Source: Clostridia bacterium
Lineage (GTDB): Bacteria; Bacillota; Clostridia; Oscillospirales; CAG-272
NCBI GenBank assembly: GCA_017532425.1
Contig: JAFXJH010000005.1
Location: forward strand, 1-32,826
DNA length: 32,826 nucleotides
Reading direction: 5' to 3'
Below, piece after piece: positions 1 to 6,970 of this stretch. The notes beneath the pieces are model-generated. The model was not told where the DNA came from, did not search any database, and worked only from the letters and a program-made list of their open reading frames with translations. The stretch's first letter is position 1. Every line of letters begins with the position of its first letter. A program made the position numbers and the translations under genes.

Positions 1-89
1 CCAATGGGCGTTGGGTGTCTTTCCTTATCCGCTTTCTTTATCTTTTTCAGTATGTATTTAGGTATAGGCTTTATCTTTTCAGGCTTCAT
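1..89 (-). CDS. PcfJ-like protein, N-terminal fragment (runs off left edge)
   Basis: The ATG overlaps the stop of the pcfK-like gene as ATGA, which suggests translational coupling. The visible residues begin MKPEKIKPIPKYILKKIKKA and continue open to the window edge. This lysine-rich start, placed directly after a PcfK-like gene, fits PcfJ-like proteins of Gram-positive conjugative elements. PcfJ and PcfK take their names from plasmid pCF10; PcfJ's function is poorly known. Only about 29 residues are visible, so the call rests mainly on gene order and start pattern. Confidence 0.6.
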   Translation of the reverse strand, partial: MKPEKIKPIPKYILKKIKKADKERHPTPI

Positions 90-1042
90 AAGTTTATCTC
101 CAATTCATCTCCAAATATTGATTCAAGTATCGAAATAGGGTCGGTTTTGTCAACTTTAGTTTCCGTTTCTTCTATAACTTCGCCCGTGGTCGTATTTACG
201 CTTAAATTGCCTATTTTCTCTACACGGGGTGGAGGTAAAGGCTCTTTTTTAGCTATAAAGACGGGCTCTTTATCCTTTTCCACTATCGCTACGGCACAAA
301 TTTCTCTGAATTTTTCCGCGTAAGACTCTAATCTATGAAAAGGTATACCTATCATCGGAACGCGTTCTGCAAGTCCGAAATCACGGCTTGCAAGCGTTAG
401 CTCTGCGTGATTTGCAAGCACTTTTGCCTTTTCTCCGAACACCTCGTAAAAATCGCCTAAACGTATCATAACGGCAACTCCTTCGCCGTATTCCTTACAG
501 TATCTTAAATATTCTTCATAAAGTGAGGACATAGGGCTTTTCTTTTCCTCTTCGGTAGCTTCTATAACCTCTTCCTCTATGTAGTCTTCTTCATCTTGCT
601 TCCCTTCGGGAGCATCGAGGTCGAACAGGTCAAACATAGACTGCTGTACGTTCTTCGGTTCGGGTGGCTTTACCTCTTTTACGACAGGCGGTGTAATAGG
701 CTTGGGTATCACTTTCGGTGCAGGCTTATACTCCGTACCGTCCTCGTTGTAGAGCGTACCTTCTATGCTTTCTTCTTCAAAGTAGTGAATAGCCCAACCG
801 AATACAACGTCACTTCTGACACAAGCAGACGTAGCTCCTTTTTCGGCTTGCTTTTTTGCTTCGGACGTTGCAAACTTCATAAATCCCGAAAGAGTCTTTT
901 TGTTTATTAAGCTCTTTCCGTCTTTTTCTATCTTGACACCGTTGTTTATCTTATCTGCAAGTATTTCGCTCGCGTTTTCTTCAAGGTACTGTTTTATAAT
1001 TTGTTGCTCGTTTCCGTGAGCTTCAAGATTTAATTTTTGCAT
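86..1042 (-). CDS. PcfK-like protein fused to a MutS domain-I-like module
   Basis: 318 residues. Residues 1 to about 135 look like the PcfK-like family of conjugative elements, ending in a proline-rich linker and a QSMFDLFDLD patch, then an acidic stretch (about 145-170). Residues about 170-262 resemble the N-terminal mismatch-recognition domain of MutS: a YEEYLRY start, the hallmark RLGDFYEVFGEKA, then LTLASRD, VPMIGIPFH and a final VAIVEKD. The MutS clamp and ATPase domains are absent, so it cannot be a working repair MutS. The start has an AAAGGA ribosome site. The stop overlaps the next gene, PcfJ-like. The role is unknown; DNA-structure binding during transfer or element replication is inference only. 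Confidence 0.8.
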   Translation of the reverse strand: MQKLNLEAHGNEQQIIKQYLEENASEILADKINNGVKIEKDGKSLINKKTLSGFMKFATSEAKKQAEKGATSACVRSDVVFGWAIHYFEEESIEGTLYNEDGTEYKPAPKVIPKPITPPVVKEVKPPEPKNVQQSMFDLFDLDAPEGKQDEEDYIEEEVIEATEEEKKSPMSSLYEEYLRYCKEYGEGVAVMIRLGDFYEVFGEKAKVLANHAELTLASRDFGLAERVPMIGIPFHRLESYAEKFREICAVAIVEKDKEPVFIAKKEPLPPPRVEKIGNLSVNTTTGEVIEETETKVDKTDPISILESIFGDELEINL

Positions 1043-1066
1043 TTTATATATCCTTTCTTTGTTATC

Positions 1067-1140
1067 CGCGAGATCCCGACGTCTTGCGCCGTCGCACTCC
1101 GTGTTCGATTACGCCTTCGGCTTCACTCAGGATGACACGC
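1067..1140. repeat. Dispersed intergenic repeat-like sequence
   Basis: Read on the minus strand this segment contains TGTCATCCTGAGTGAAGCCG and ends in GGATCTCGCG, a pattern seen as a dispersed intergenic repeat in many bacterial genomes. It lies between the pcfK-like gene and the 98-residue gene upstream of it, and supplies the last four codons and stop of that gene (ending CHPE). No second copy is in this window, so the repeat call rests on pattern memory. Confidence 0.45.
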
Positions 1141-1419
1141 GGGTTTACTTTTCCCTAAAATAAAAAAGCCCGTCTGTTTCCAGAAGGGTACCTCGTGCCA
1201 GATGCCGTCCTTGACCTCTGACTTCGTTATAGGGATGATCACCCAATAAGGCTTCTTTAAAGGGGAATTATCTTCTATTGATTTTTTCTCGTATTTTCGG
1301 TAATATCGGCGTGCTGATAAAGCTTGACTATAAGTGTACGTAAGAAAGTGTCTTGTGTACTCGTCTCGGTCCTTTTCTTTATAGCAAACCTTATAGCCGT
1401 AAGGGTTAGATTTGTTCAT
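1123..1419 (-). CDS. Small element-associated protein of unknown function
   Basis: 98 residues, basic and aromatic, with many Tyr and Lys in the first half (residues 5-45) and a WVIIPITKSEVKDGIWHEVPFW segment after residue 58. No family is recognised. An AAGGAG site sits 7 nt before the ATG, and the start overlaps the end of the DUF6809-type gene by 14 bp, so it belongs to the same operon. The final residues (CHPE) and the stop come from a repeat-like sequence, which suggests that insertion of the repeat replaced the original C-terminus. Confidence 0.65.
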   Translation of the reverse strand: MNKSNPYGYKVCYKEKDRDEYTRHFLTYTYSQALSARRYYRKYEKKSIEDNSPLKKPYWVIIPITKSEVKDGIWHEVPFWKQTGFFILGKSKPACHPE

Positions 1420-1678
1420 CCGGATCTCCTTCCGTGGTTAGTTCAAGTATTAAGCTTGCTCCAAGCTTTACCGCAAACCTGAAAGTTTCATAGGAGCTGA
1501 GCGAGCAGTATTCGTAAAAATTATCTACAAGTTTTTCAAGCACGTCTTTACCGTCACCGTCAAGCTTGTCCCTTAAAGTGTTTGTATGTCTTGAGATGTA
1601 GCTCTCTATTTCCTTTATTTCTTCTGTGTCCTCGGGGTAAAGCCCTCTGTCGTATAGCTCTTTAATTATGCTTTTCAT
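1406..1678 (-). CDS. DUF6809-type small protein
   Basis: 90 residues beginning MKSIIKELYDRGLYPED. The pattern of a short ELY start, a central helix with KDVLEKLVDNFYEYCSLSS, then FRFAVKLGASLILEL near the C-terminus matches DUF6809 proteins common in mobile elements and phages of Clostridia. The chosen ATG has AGGAG 7 nt upstream; a longer reading (7 extra residues) would start inside the upstream gene and lacks a site. Probably all-helical and cytoplasmic. Function unknown. Confidence 0.7.
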   Translation of the reverse strand: MKSIIKELYDRGLYPEDTEEIKEIESYISRHTNTLRDKLDGDGKDVLEKLVDNFYEYCSLSSYETFRFAVKLGASLILELTTEGDPDEQI

Positions 1679-1691
1679 CTTTTTTCTCCTT

Positions 1692-1946
1692 TTATTCAAA
1701 CTGATCCTGAAGAGCTGTGAGAACGTCGTCCTCGATGTCGATATCCATAAGCTCTTCGTCTATGTAATCTTTAATAAGATCTGTAAGTAAGGGCGTTATA
1801 TCAACGTCTTCAATTTTATTTTTGATACGATTCTCGATTATGCCCTCGAGATCTATGTCGTCAAAAGCATCTTCTATCATTTCTTCGAAGTCATAATTTC
1901 TCACGTAGTCCTGAATCATATTGCTTATTTTTGCTTTAATACTCAT
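1692..1946 (-). CDS. Very acidic small protein of unknown function
   Basis: 84 residues, rich in Asp, Glu and Ile, with almost no Cys, Trp or Gly. It reads as amphipathic helices with repeating DIDIED/DDIDLEG stretches. AAGGAG sits 9 nt before the ATG. It is part of the element operon. The extreme acidity recalls DNA-mimic or chaperone-like small proteins of mobile elements, but that is only an analogy; no family is recognised. Confidence 0.65.
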   Translation of the reverse strand: MSIKAKISNMIQDYVRNYDFEEMIEDAFDDIDLEGIIENRIKNKIEDVDITPLLTDLIKDYIDEELMDIDIEDDVLTALQDQFE

Positions 1947-1973
1947 TTTAATAATCTCCTTTTTGTTGTGGTT

Positions 1974-2585
1974 TTAGTTCCAACCCAATTCTTTGAATAA
2001 AGGATATATTTCCTCGTATTCAGCTATTGGATTATCTGTTATGCTTATTTCATCTAAAGCCCACGTTCCTACAAGATCAAACGTTGAATCTTCCGTCGGA
2101 TGTGTATAATCACCGCAACCAAGCCCATTTCCTACGCAAGTAAGTAAGGGAACGGGATGCAAGCACCAATCTCCGTATTTCGATTTCATAACACTGCGAT
2201 TAAAATACTGTGTGCAATCAAAATATTCTTTTTTCGTGTGATTAACGATAAACAGATTGTAAAGTGTAAATCCCGATGCGTTTATTGCAACAGCTTTTTC
2301 GTCGTGTTTCCAACATTTATCGTGATATCGCAAGAATGTTTTTCTCGATACTTTGTTGAAGTCGGTTATGTCTTTGGCATAATCACCCATCCAAATTAAC
2401 TTGAAGGGTCTATCCGATAAATAAATCTTTTCGCATATCGCATTGACAAAATCATTCAAGAACCAAGAATGTTCCGTGAGCTTTGCGGGTGTATATTCTT
2501 CTTTTCCGTCTACTATAACCTTTCTATTATAGACAACTATTTTTCCGTTGCCTTCCTTTGTAAACACCTTGTAATACTGTCCCAT
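1974..2585 (-). CDS. Element-associated protein beginning MGQYY, function unknown
   Basis: 203 residues. The MGQYYKVF start is shared by a group of phage and conjugative-element proteins of unknown function. The protein is aromatic- and Cys-containing, with a WFLNDFVNAI helix (residues about 41-50), FKLIWMGDYA (61-70), and a late LLTCVGNGLGCGDY segment. There is no signal peptide or membrane segment. AAGGAG precedes the ATG. The gap to the upstream gene is 12 bp, consistent with one operon. Confidence 0.65.
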   Translation of the reverse strand: MGQYYKVFTKEGNGKIVVYNRKVIVDGKEEYTPAKLTEHSWFLNDFVNAICEKIYLSDRPFKLIWMGDYAKDITDFNKVSRKTFLRYHDKCWKHDEKAVAINASGFTLYNLFIVNHTKKEYFDCTQYFNRSVMKSKYGDWCLHPVPLLTCVGNGLGCGDYTHPTEDSTFDLVGTWALDEISITDNPIAEYEEIYPLFKELGWN

Positions 2586-2597
2586 CTTTCTTTCTCC

Positions 2598-3020
2598 TTA
2601 TCCTATTCTTCTTATTCCGCCGCCGAGGCTTTGAAGCATTACAGTTCCGAATTCCGAACAGAAATCATCATCCTTGTTCCAAACGTAAGAAAAGGCGTAG
2701 TGTCTGCCGCAGTCGGTTTCCACAAGCCTTTTCCACTCCGATTTATAGTCCGTCACTAAAAGGAACGAATAGCATTCTCCAAACTCCAAGTATTCGTGCG
2801 TTATTCCGTAAACGACGCAGTTATACTCGTCCTCGATCTCCTTGATCTTTTTCTGAAGCTCCGGTTCTTGGTAAGCGTAAAAGCCTCCGAAGTTTTCAAA
2901 GAAGCAAACGCAGTCCTTCTCCTTGAAGCCCTTTATGTAAGGACCATAAATGTCGAGCTGCTTCATAATCTCCACTGCGCGCTCTTTCTTTTCTTCTCTT
3001 GTAGTTCTTGCTTTTTTCAT
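2598..3020 (-). CDS. Element-associated protein of unknown function
   Basis: 140 residues with a basic N-terminus (MKKARTTREEKKERAVEIM), then a mixed aromatic core with CVCFFENFGGFYAY and a late YAFSYVWNKDDDF. No membrane segment is visible. AAAGGAG lies upstream of the ATG, and the gene ends 12 bp before the MGQYY gene. I do not recognise the family with certainty; small proteins of this style are frequent between ardA and pcfK in Clostridia elements. Confidence 0.65.
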   Translation of the reverse strand: MKKARTTREEKKERAVEIMKQLDIYGPYIKGFKEKDCVCFFENFGGFYAYQEPELQKKIKEIEDEYNCVVYGITHEYLEFGECYSFLLVTDYKSEWKRLVETDCGRHYAFSYVWNKDDDFCSEFGTVMLQSLGGGIRRIG

Positions 3021-3022
3021 TT

Positions 3023-3229
3023 TTAATTCTCCTTTATAATTCCATATTTATCATCTACGTAAAACTGACATACAAACGGATTAAATATTGCCGTACATTT
3101 TGTTCCTTTGTAATCTACAACGTATACCGTTTGTCCCTCTTCTTGAAGTTCGTCAAGAATAAATACTTCATCCATATCGCCTCCGAGCGAATGAATGTGT
3201 GCGTGGGTGTTATAACCGCAGTTTTTCAT
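3023..3229 (-). CDS. Small protein of unknown function
   Basis: 68 residues with AGAGGAG before the ATG and only 2 bp to the next gene, so it is well placed in the operon. The sequence is a short beta-rich protein (VYVVDYKGTKCTAIFNPFVC) with two central Cys residues. No family recognised. Confidence 0.6.
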   Translation of the reverse strand: MKNCGYNTHAHIHSLGGDMDEVFILDELQEEGQTVYVVDYKGTKCTAIFNPFVCQFYVDDKYGIIKEN

Positions 3230-3244
3230 TTTTTCTCCTCTCTG

Positions 3245-3790
3245 TCAGTAAATTTCAATCAGTCCGCCGTCGTATTCTTCGACGTATTCGCCTACGTATC
3301 TGCCGTAAGTCTCAAAGTCTATGAAATCCTCGATAGATTCGGGTATCTGATATCCGCACGTCTCGAACATCTCCCGTCCGTAGTCTTCGTAGTCATAGCC
3401 TTTGTAGAGGTGTATATCTTCGTCCCAATTTGAGCCTTTGCTGTCTACCAAGCTCTCAAAGTCGCCGAAGCTCCTGACATCTAGGTAAGCACACATTATG
3501 TCATTCTTGTAAGAGTTATCAAGTACGTCAGCCTCTTTAAGTACGTTAAAAAGTTTTTCAGGATTTACGTAATCCCAATTTTCGTTAGAGTCGATCCCTT
3601 CAATGTCCTGAACAAATAGCTCTTCGTCTATTCCTACAAGTTCGAAACCTCGGTTTATCAATTCCTCTTCGATTTCTTTCCATTCCGAATAGTCTGAAAG
3701 ATTTAACCATCCCGAGCCTAAAGCTCTTTCGTTGCAAGCATTGTAGCTGCCCCAACTTCCTATAACTACGCTTATTTCACATACTCCCAT
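3245..3790 (-). CDS. ardA: ArdA-like anti-restriction protein
   Basis: 181 residues. ArdA proteins are acidic DNA mimics that bind and inhibit type I restriction-modification enzymes when an element enters a new host. Features seen: the early VVIGSWGSYNACNE and GWLNLSDYSEWKEIEEEL segments, FVQDIEG, and the C-terminal DFIDFETYGRYVGEY, which follow the usual ArdA order, plus very high Asp/Glu content. AAGGAGG precedes the chosen ATG; a GTG three codons earlier lies inside that ribosome site and was rejected. It sits early in the element operon, as expected for a gene needed soon after transfer. Confidence 0.85.
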   Translation of the reverse strand: MGVCEISVVIGSWGSYNACNERALGSGWLNLSDYSEWKEIEEELINRGFELVGIDEELFVQDIEGIDSNENWDYVNPEKLFNVLKEADVLDNSYKNDIMCAYLDVRSFGDFESLVDSKGSNWDEDIHLYKGYDYEDYGREMFETCGYQIPESIEDFIDFETYGRYVGEYVEEYDGGLIEIY

Positions 3791-3810
3791 TTTTGTCACC
3801 TCCTTTTTCT

Positions 3811-4038
3811 TTAAACTATTTCAAAATCATCAATATAAATCTTGGTGAAGTCGGGACCGTACTCAAAGTACAGTCCCTTTTTATCTTCGTAAAGGTCGTA
3901 TGTAGGGAAACTGATTTTCCCTATGTTCGTTACAGCAAGGTTGATTTCGCTTCTTTTAGTGTCAACTCCTATGATGTTGAAAGTGATATCCACCTCTCCG
4001 TCATAGAGCTTATATTCTTGCATATATAGATTTTCCAT
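3811..4038 (-). CDS. Small acidic protein of unknown function
   Basis: 75 residues (MENLYMQEYKLYDGEVDITF...). AAAGGAG sits 7 nt before this ATG; a longer in-frame reading of 52 more residues overlaps the upstream gene and looks unlike a protein, so it was discarded. It appears as a compact beta-rich protein with alternating hydrophobic strands and a DDFEIV end. Second gene of the operon. No family recognised. Confidence 0.65.
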   Translation of the reverse strand: MENLYMQEYKLYDGEVDITFNIIGVDTKRSEINLAVTNIGKISFPTYDLYEDKKGLYFEYGPDFTKIYIDDFEIV

Positions 4039-4051
4039 TTTTAAACTCCTT

Positions 4052-4360
4052 TCAATCTGCGAATTTGTACCAGATCTTGTACTCGTTCTCAACTTCAATG
4101 GTTTCAAGAGATACGTATCCGTTAGTCTTCTTTTCAACTTCAACCTCTTTGTACTCGGTGAAATAGCCTTTAAATTCGTTATCTTTACCGACAACTTTGT
4201 GACAGTAGCTTACTGCTCCTTCGAATACTCTGATATAAGGTTTACCTTTCTGACTCGTAGCAGCAATGAGTAAATCGTCATCAACTATGTATCCAAGACC
4301 CGTCATCTTGGGGATCTTAAATCTTCCTACTTTCGTGATAGAATAAACTACTTTTTTCAT
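4052..4360 (-). CDS. First gene of the element operon, function unknown
   Basis: 102 residues from an ATG with AAGGAG 9 nt upstream; an alternative start 27 codons earlier runs through the structured leader and was rejected. The sequence alternates short strands and turns (KPYIRVFEGAVSYCHKVVG, GYFTEYKEVEVEKK), suggesting a small beta-rich soluble protein. No known domain recognised. It is the promoter-proximal gene of the ardA-pcfK-pcfJ operon. Confidence 0.65.
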   Translation of the reverse strand: MKKVVYSITKVGRFKIPKMTGLGYIVDDDLLIAATSQKGKPYIRVFEGAVSYCHKVVGKDNEFKGYFTEYKEVEVEKKTNGYVSLETIEVENEYKIWYKFAD

Positions 4361-4400
4361 TTTTCTTTTCTCCTTAAATTTAAATTTTTTGCCTTTCGGC

Positions 4401-4428
4401 ACCGAACCCCATCGTAGCGTGGTTCGGT
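4401..4428 (-). repeat. Inverted repeat in operon leader
   Basis: ACCGAACC at 4401-4408 and GGTTCGGT at 4421-4428 form a perfect 8-bp stem with a 12-nt loop, about 40 nt upstream of the first gene of the element operon. The loop contains the GCTACGAT segment that can also pair with 4659-4666, so two folds would compete. Confidence 0.6.
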
Positions 4429-4440
4429 AAAAAGAAAACA

Positions 4441-4469
4441 AAAATGCTTGTAATGCTTGTATATGTCAA
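4441..4469 (-). promoter_or_regulatory. Candidate promoter of the element operon with a tandem 9-bp repeat
   Basis: TTGACA is present on the minus strand at 4469-4464. The spacer carries a perfect tandem repeat, ATGCTTGTA at 4444-4452 and 4453-4461 as read on the plus strand. The -10 position (CATTTT) is poor, so the promoter may need an activator; the tandem repeat would be a natural binding site. Confidence 0.4.
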
Positions 4470-4521
4470 CGGTCTTAAATTCACTGTAGAGCAAGGCTGA
4501 AAATTTGTATCTTTGTAAAAC

Positions 4522-4549
4522 AAAAAAAGCCGGGTATTTCTACCCGACT
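4522..4549 (-). terminator. Terminator-like hairpin within the leader
   Basis: Read on the minus strand, AGTCGGGTA-GAAA-TACCCGGCT is followed by seven T. The stem is 9 bp with one G-T pair. No gene is seen directly before it, so it would end a leader or small RNA. Confidence 0.7.
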
Positions 4550-4784
4550 TGATTGAGTTTGACTTTCTATTAAACTGTATTTTTATAATTATAAAACAGC
4601 TTACATTTTATCAGCAAAATTTCAGCTCCGAGTGACCGTTTACATATACGAGAACTATGCTACGATCTCCACCCGAAAGGCAAACAAATATAAATTCTTA
4701 ATATAGTCTGTTTAGGAGAATTTGAGTAAGGCAAAAACTCTCTTCCTACTTATTTATATTGATGATGATTTTCTTTCAAAATAG

Positions 4785-4820
4785 AAAAAAGCCCTTGATT
4801 TTTCATTCAAATCAAGAGCT
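4785..4820 (-). terminator. Terminator of tRNA-Pro
   Basis: A 12-bp stem (AGCTCTTGATTT with AAATCAAGGGCT, one G-T pair) is followed by a T run on the minus strand, about 60 nt after the tRNA 3' end. Confidence 0.85.
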
Positions 4821-4881
4821 GATTTTAGATAAAAAGAAACACGCAACGGTCTTACCTTGATTGGTTCAACAATTGCGTGAT

Positions 4882-4957
4882 TGGTCTGAGTGACAAGACT
4901 TGAACTTGCGGCCTCTACCACCCCAAGGTAGCGCGCTACCAACTGCGCCACACCCAG
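4882..4957 (-). tRNA. tRNA-Pro (anticodon GGG)
   Basis: 76 nt with encoded CCA. The acceptor arms CTGGGTG and CACTCAG pair over 7 bp with one G-T. The D arm GGCGCAGTTGGTAGCGC is typical. The anticodon arm CTACC-TTGGGGT-GGTAG gives anticodon GGG. The T arm contains GTTCAAGTC. The conjugative-element operon begins on the 3' side of this gene, and tRNA 3' ends are common integration sites, so it is a candidate attachment site; the matching far end is not in the window. Confidence 0.93.
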
Positions 4958-5034
4958 ATCTTATATGAGCTTATTTTTACTCAAGCTGAACGCTCATAGA
5001 GTAAACACGGCTTTACATCCTGCAAAGCCATTAT

Positions 5035-5063
5035 ATTATACAACATAAAACTGTAAAAGTCAA
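5035..5063 (-). promoter_or_regulatory. Promoter of tRNA-Pro
   Basis: TTGACT at 5063-5058 and TATAAT at 5040-5035 are separated by 17 bp on the minus strand, leaving a 5' leader of about 70 nt before the tRNA. Confidence 0.85.
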
Positions 5064-5163
5064 GAGCTTTTTTAAAAAAAGTGAAAAAAACGGCGGATTT
5101 CTTAAAAGTTATCGCATAAGGAGCAAAAAAACGAAAAAAGCCAATCGGAAATATTTGACAAGC

Positions 5164-5192
5164 TTGACTAAATATGTCGATTATGGTATAAT
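5164..5192 (+). promoter_or_regulatory. Promoter of the InlB-repeat protein gene
   Basis: TTGACT at 5164-5169 and TATAAT at 5187-5192 with a 17-bp spacer. The start codon is at 5377, so the 5' UTR would be about 180 nt, unusually long; no known riboswitch was recognised in it. Apart from this and the tRNA promoter I see nothing else in the gene-free stretch 4958-5376. Confidence 0.8.
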
Positions 5193-5376
5193 TAACGCGA
5201 AATTTATATATTGAACGTCGAATTTTCAGTCGTGCTTTTACGGAGATAGACTTTTTAAGTTGCGGGTGAGTTATGCAAGACGCCACTTGTTTTTTGCTCT
5301 CACTTGAAAAAGAGTGTCTGCGGCGCAGTTTTGACGTATATATCTGAAACAAAAGTCCATACAAGGAGATTTCAAT

Positions 5377-6813
5377 ATGCTCTCGCGTGTTTTTTGCAAA
5401 GAAGATTGCGGTATTCGCGGACGCAAGCCGAAGGTGTTATTGCGTCTTTTCATATTACTCTTGTCATTTGTGCTTATTTTTCCGCGCTTTAGCGCGTCAT
5501 CTCTTGAGTCTCAGACACAGGAGGAAGCGCCGCGCATAGTTGCTCACACTCTATCGCTTAAGGAAACGGTATATATTATGTACGCGGTGAAATTTCCTTC
5601 CTCGTTTGATGGGGGAGGAATAATTGTTTTTGAGGGGACGCCGCCTGCGGAATACGGACACGGTATGGGCGGCACAGTAATTTCCGAAAACCTCGGATAT
5701 ACAACGCTTGACGGCGAGAAGTGCTACGTTTTTGCTTATTCCGGTCTTTCGTCTAAGGAGATGAGCGTCGACGTTTACGCCGTGCCTTACGTCATCTCGG
5801 GTGGGGAGTATATTTACGGCTCTGCCGACAAGTACAGTATAATTCAATACGCAAATGCTAAAATGTCGGGTGAATCCGAGCATCTTCTCCGTACACTGCT
5901 TGATTACGGCGCTGCGGCACAGGAATATTTCGGCTTTAATACTCAAAGGCTTGCAAACGCCGATTACGTAAAGGTTAGCGTACAAAACGCCCTTTTGCCC
6001 GACGGTATGGCTTACGGAATGTATCTCGTGGGCGAGAGCCTTCCGCCGCCTTTGCCAAAGGACGGTGAGGTTTTTGGCGGGTGGTTTGCCGATCCTGAGT
6101 ATAAAGAGCCCATCCGTTCTTTGAGTAAAGAAAGCACGGTTGCCTATGCGCGGTGGCACACGGTGTTGGCTAACGCCGATTTTGCTCAGAGCATAGAGCA
6201 CCCGACTGCCTCGTTTTTGAGCGGAGGCGTGCTTTTTAATGCGGAGAGCCTTGCGAATCTTTCAAAAACCGAGGATCCCGAGGGAAAACCGTACGTTGAA
6301 TATACGAACGGCGCGGGGACGAGTATAAGAGTATCTCGGACGCATACGGGTAAAAGCCTTTCCGATATGACGGACACCGACGTGTTCAGCTATTCCGTGT
6401 CTTTGATGGCGTGCGATGGCTTGGACGTTCTTACGTCATCCGAAATCGCAATCGAGTCCAACAAGACCGCAGGCGGCGATACGAAGTGGTGTAAATTAAA
6501 TCTCGCAACTATCGAAGACGGCGGCCGTGTCAAAACGTATTCCGACTACGATCTTGGTGTGATAAGCACGGACGCAGTATTTAATCTGAACGTCGCGGTC
6601 GATTTTTCCGACGGAAGCTTGACTTATTACGGCGATGGGGGAGAGACGGTTTCCCGAGAAACGTTCACACCTCCGAAAGCATCGGGGGCTAAGAGCGCCA
6701 AGGCGTGGCAAGCGCTCGTTCAGAAATATCCGCTCTATATCGCCTTTGACGGAGGCGAGGGGATTTGCATCTTTGGCGCTTCTATCCTTTGCGGCAATAT
6801 ATTTTCAAGCTGA
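5377..6813 (+). CDS. Secreted protein with an InlB-type repeat
   Basis: 478 residues. A basic N-terminus is followed by a hydrophobic stretch at about 21-36 and a likely signal peptidase site near residue 40 (RFSA). Residues about 150-190 contain SIIQYANAKM and LLDYGAAAQEYFGFNT, a segment repeatedly seen in surface proteins of gut Clostridia. Residues about 215-262 (GEVFGGWFADPEYKEPI...AYARW) form one Listeria-Bacteroides (InlB) repeat. The rest is beta-rich. No catalytic motif, LPxTG or membrane anchor is seen, so it is probably secreted or loosely wall-bound. AAGGAG precedes the ATG. It has its own promoter and is a single-gene unit. Its role may be adhesion or glycan contact; that is inference. 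Confidence 0.75.
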   Translation: MLSRVFCKEDCGIRGRKPKVLLRLFILLLSFVLIFPRFSASSLESQTQEEAPRIVAHTLSLKETVYIMYAVKFPSSFDGGGIIVFEGTPPAEYGHGMGGTVISENLGYTTLDGEKCYVFAYSGLSSKEMSVDVYAVPYVISGGEYIYGSADKYSIIQYANAKMSGESEHLLRTLLDYGAAAQEYFGFNTQRLANADYVKVSVQNALLPDGMAYGMYLVGESLPPPLPKDGEVFGGWFADPEYKEPIRSLSKESTVAYARWHTVLANADFAQSIEHPTASFLSGGVLFNAESLANLSKTEDPEGKPYVEYTNGAGTSIRVSRTHTGKSLSDMTDTDVFSYSVSLMACDGLDVLTSSEIAIESNKTAGGDTKWCKLNLATIEDGGRVKTYSDYDLGVISTDAVFNLNVAVDFSDGSLTYYGDGGETVSRETFTPPKASGAKSAKAWQALVQKYPLYIAFDGGEGICIFGASILCGNIFSS

Positions 6814-6900
6814 TATTTCAACAAGATTTCTATGAGCTCATAAATTCGGTCCGACGGTGATACAAAACGAAAACTACCTCTTTAAATATAAGCCGACATC

Positions 6901-6929
6901 TTGACAAAGCCTGTCGAATCGTGTATAAT
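6901..6929 (+). promoter_or_regulatory. Promoter of the M50-like membrane protein gene
   Basis: TTGACA at 6901-6906 and TATAAT at 6924-6929, spacer 17 bp: a consensus-quality housekeeping promoter about 40 nt before the start codon. Confidence 0.88.
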
Positions 6930-6970
6930 AATTGCGGTATACAACCTACAACATTTCTTTGGAGGTAATG

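Larger units (their letters stand above)
4390..4682 (-). ncRNA. Possible regulatory leader or antisense RNA region of the element operon
   Basis: No coding gene is seen between 4361 and 4881. On the minus strand, TGCCTTTCGG...ATCGTAGC (4682-4659) is complementary to GCTACGAT...CCGAAAGGCA (4418-4390): 10 bp plus 8 bp around an internal loop. A hairpin with a T7 tail (4549-4522) lies between the arms. A TATATT box at 4705-4700 could start a transcript of about 170 nt ending at that hairpin. The unit could be an attenuated leader or a small RNA that pairs with the operon 5' UTR. Its -35 box is poor, so expression is unproven. Confidence 0.35.

Noticed and set aside
4754..4951. Minus-strand reading frame across the tRNA-Pro gene
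   Set aside because: It is the translated tRNA and its terminator, not a protein gene.
4981..5364. 127-codon minus-strand frame in the gap after the tRNA
   Set aside because: It covers the tRNA promoter and the plus-strand promoter, and has no ribosome site or recognisable pattern.
5199..5376. Known riboswitch in the long 5' UTR
   Set aside because: I could not match any known riboswitch core, and there is no terminator or sequestering hairpin before the start codon.
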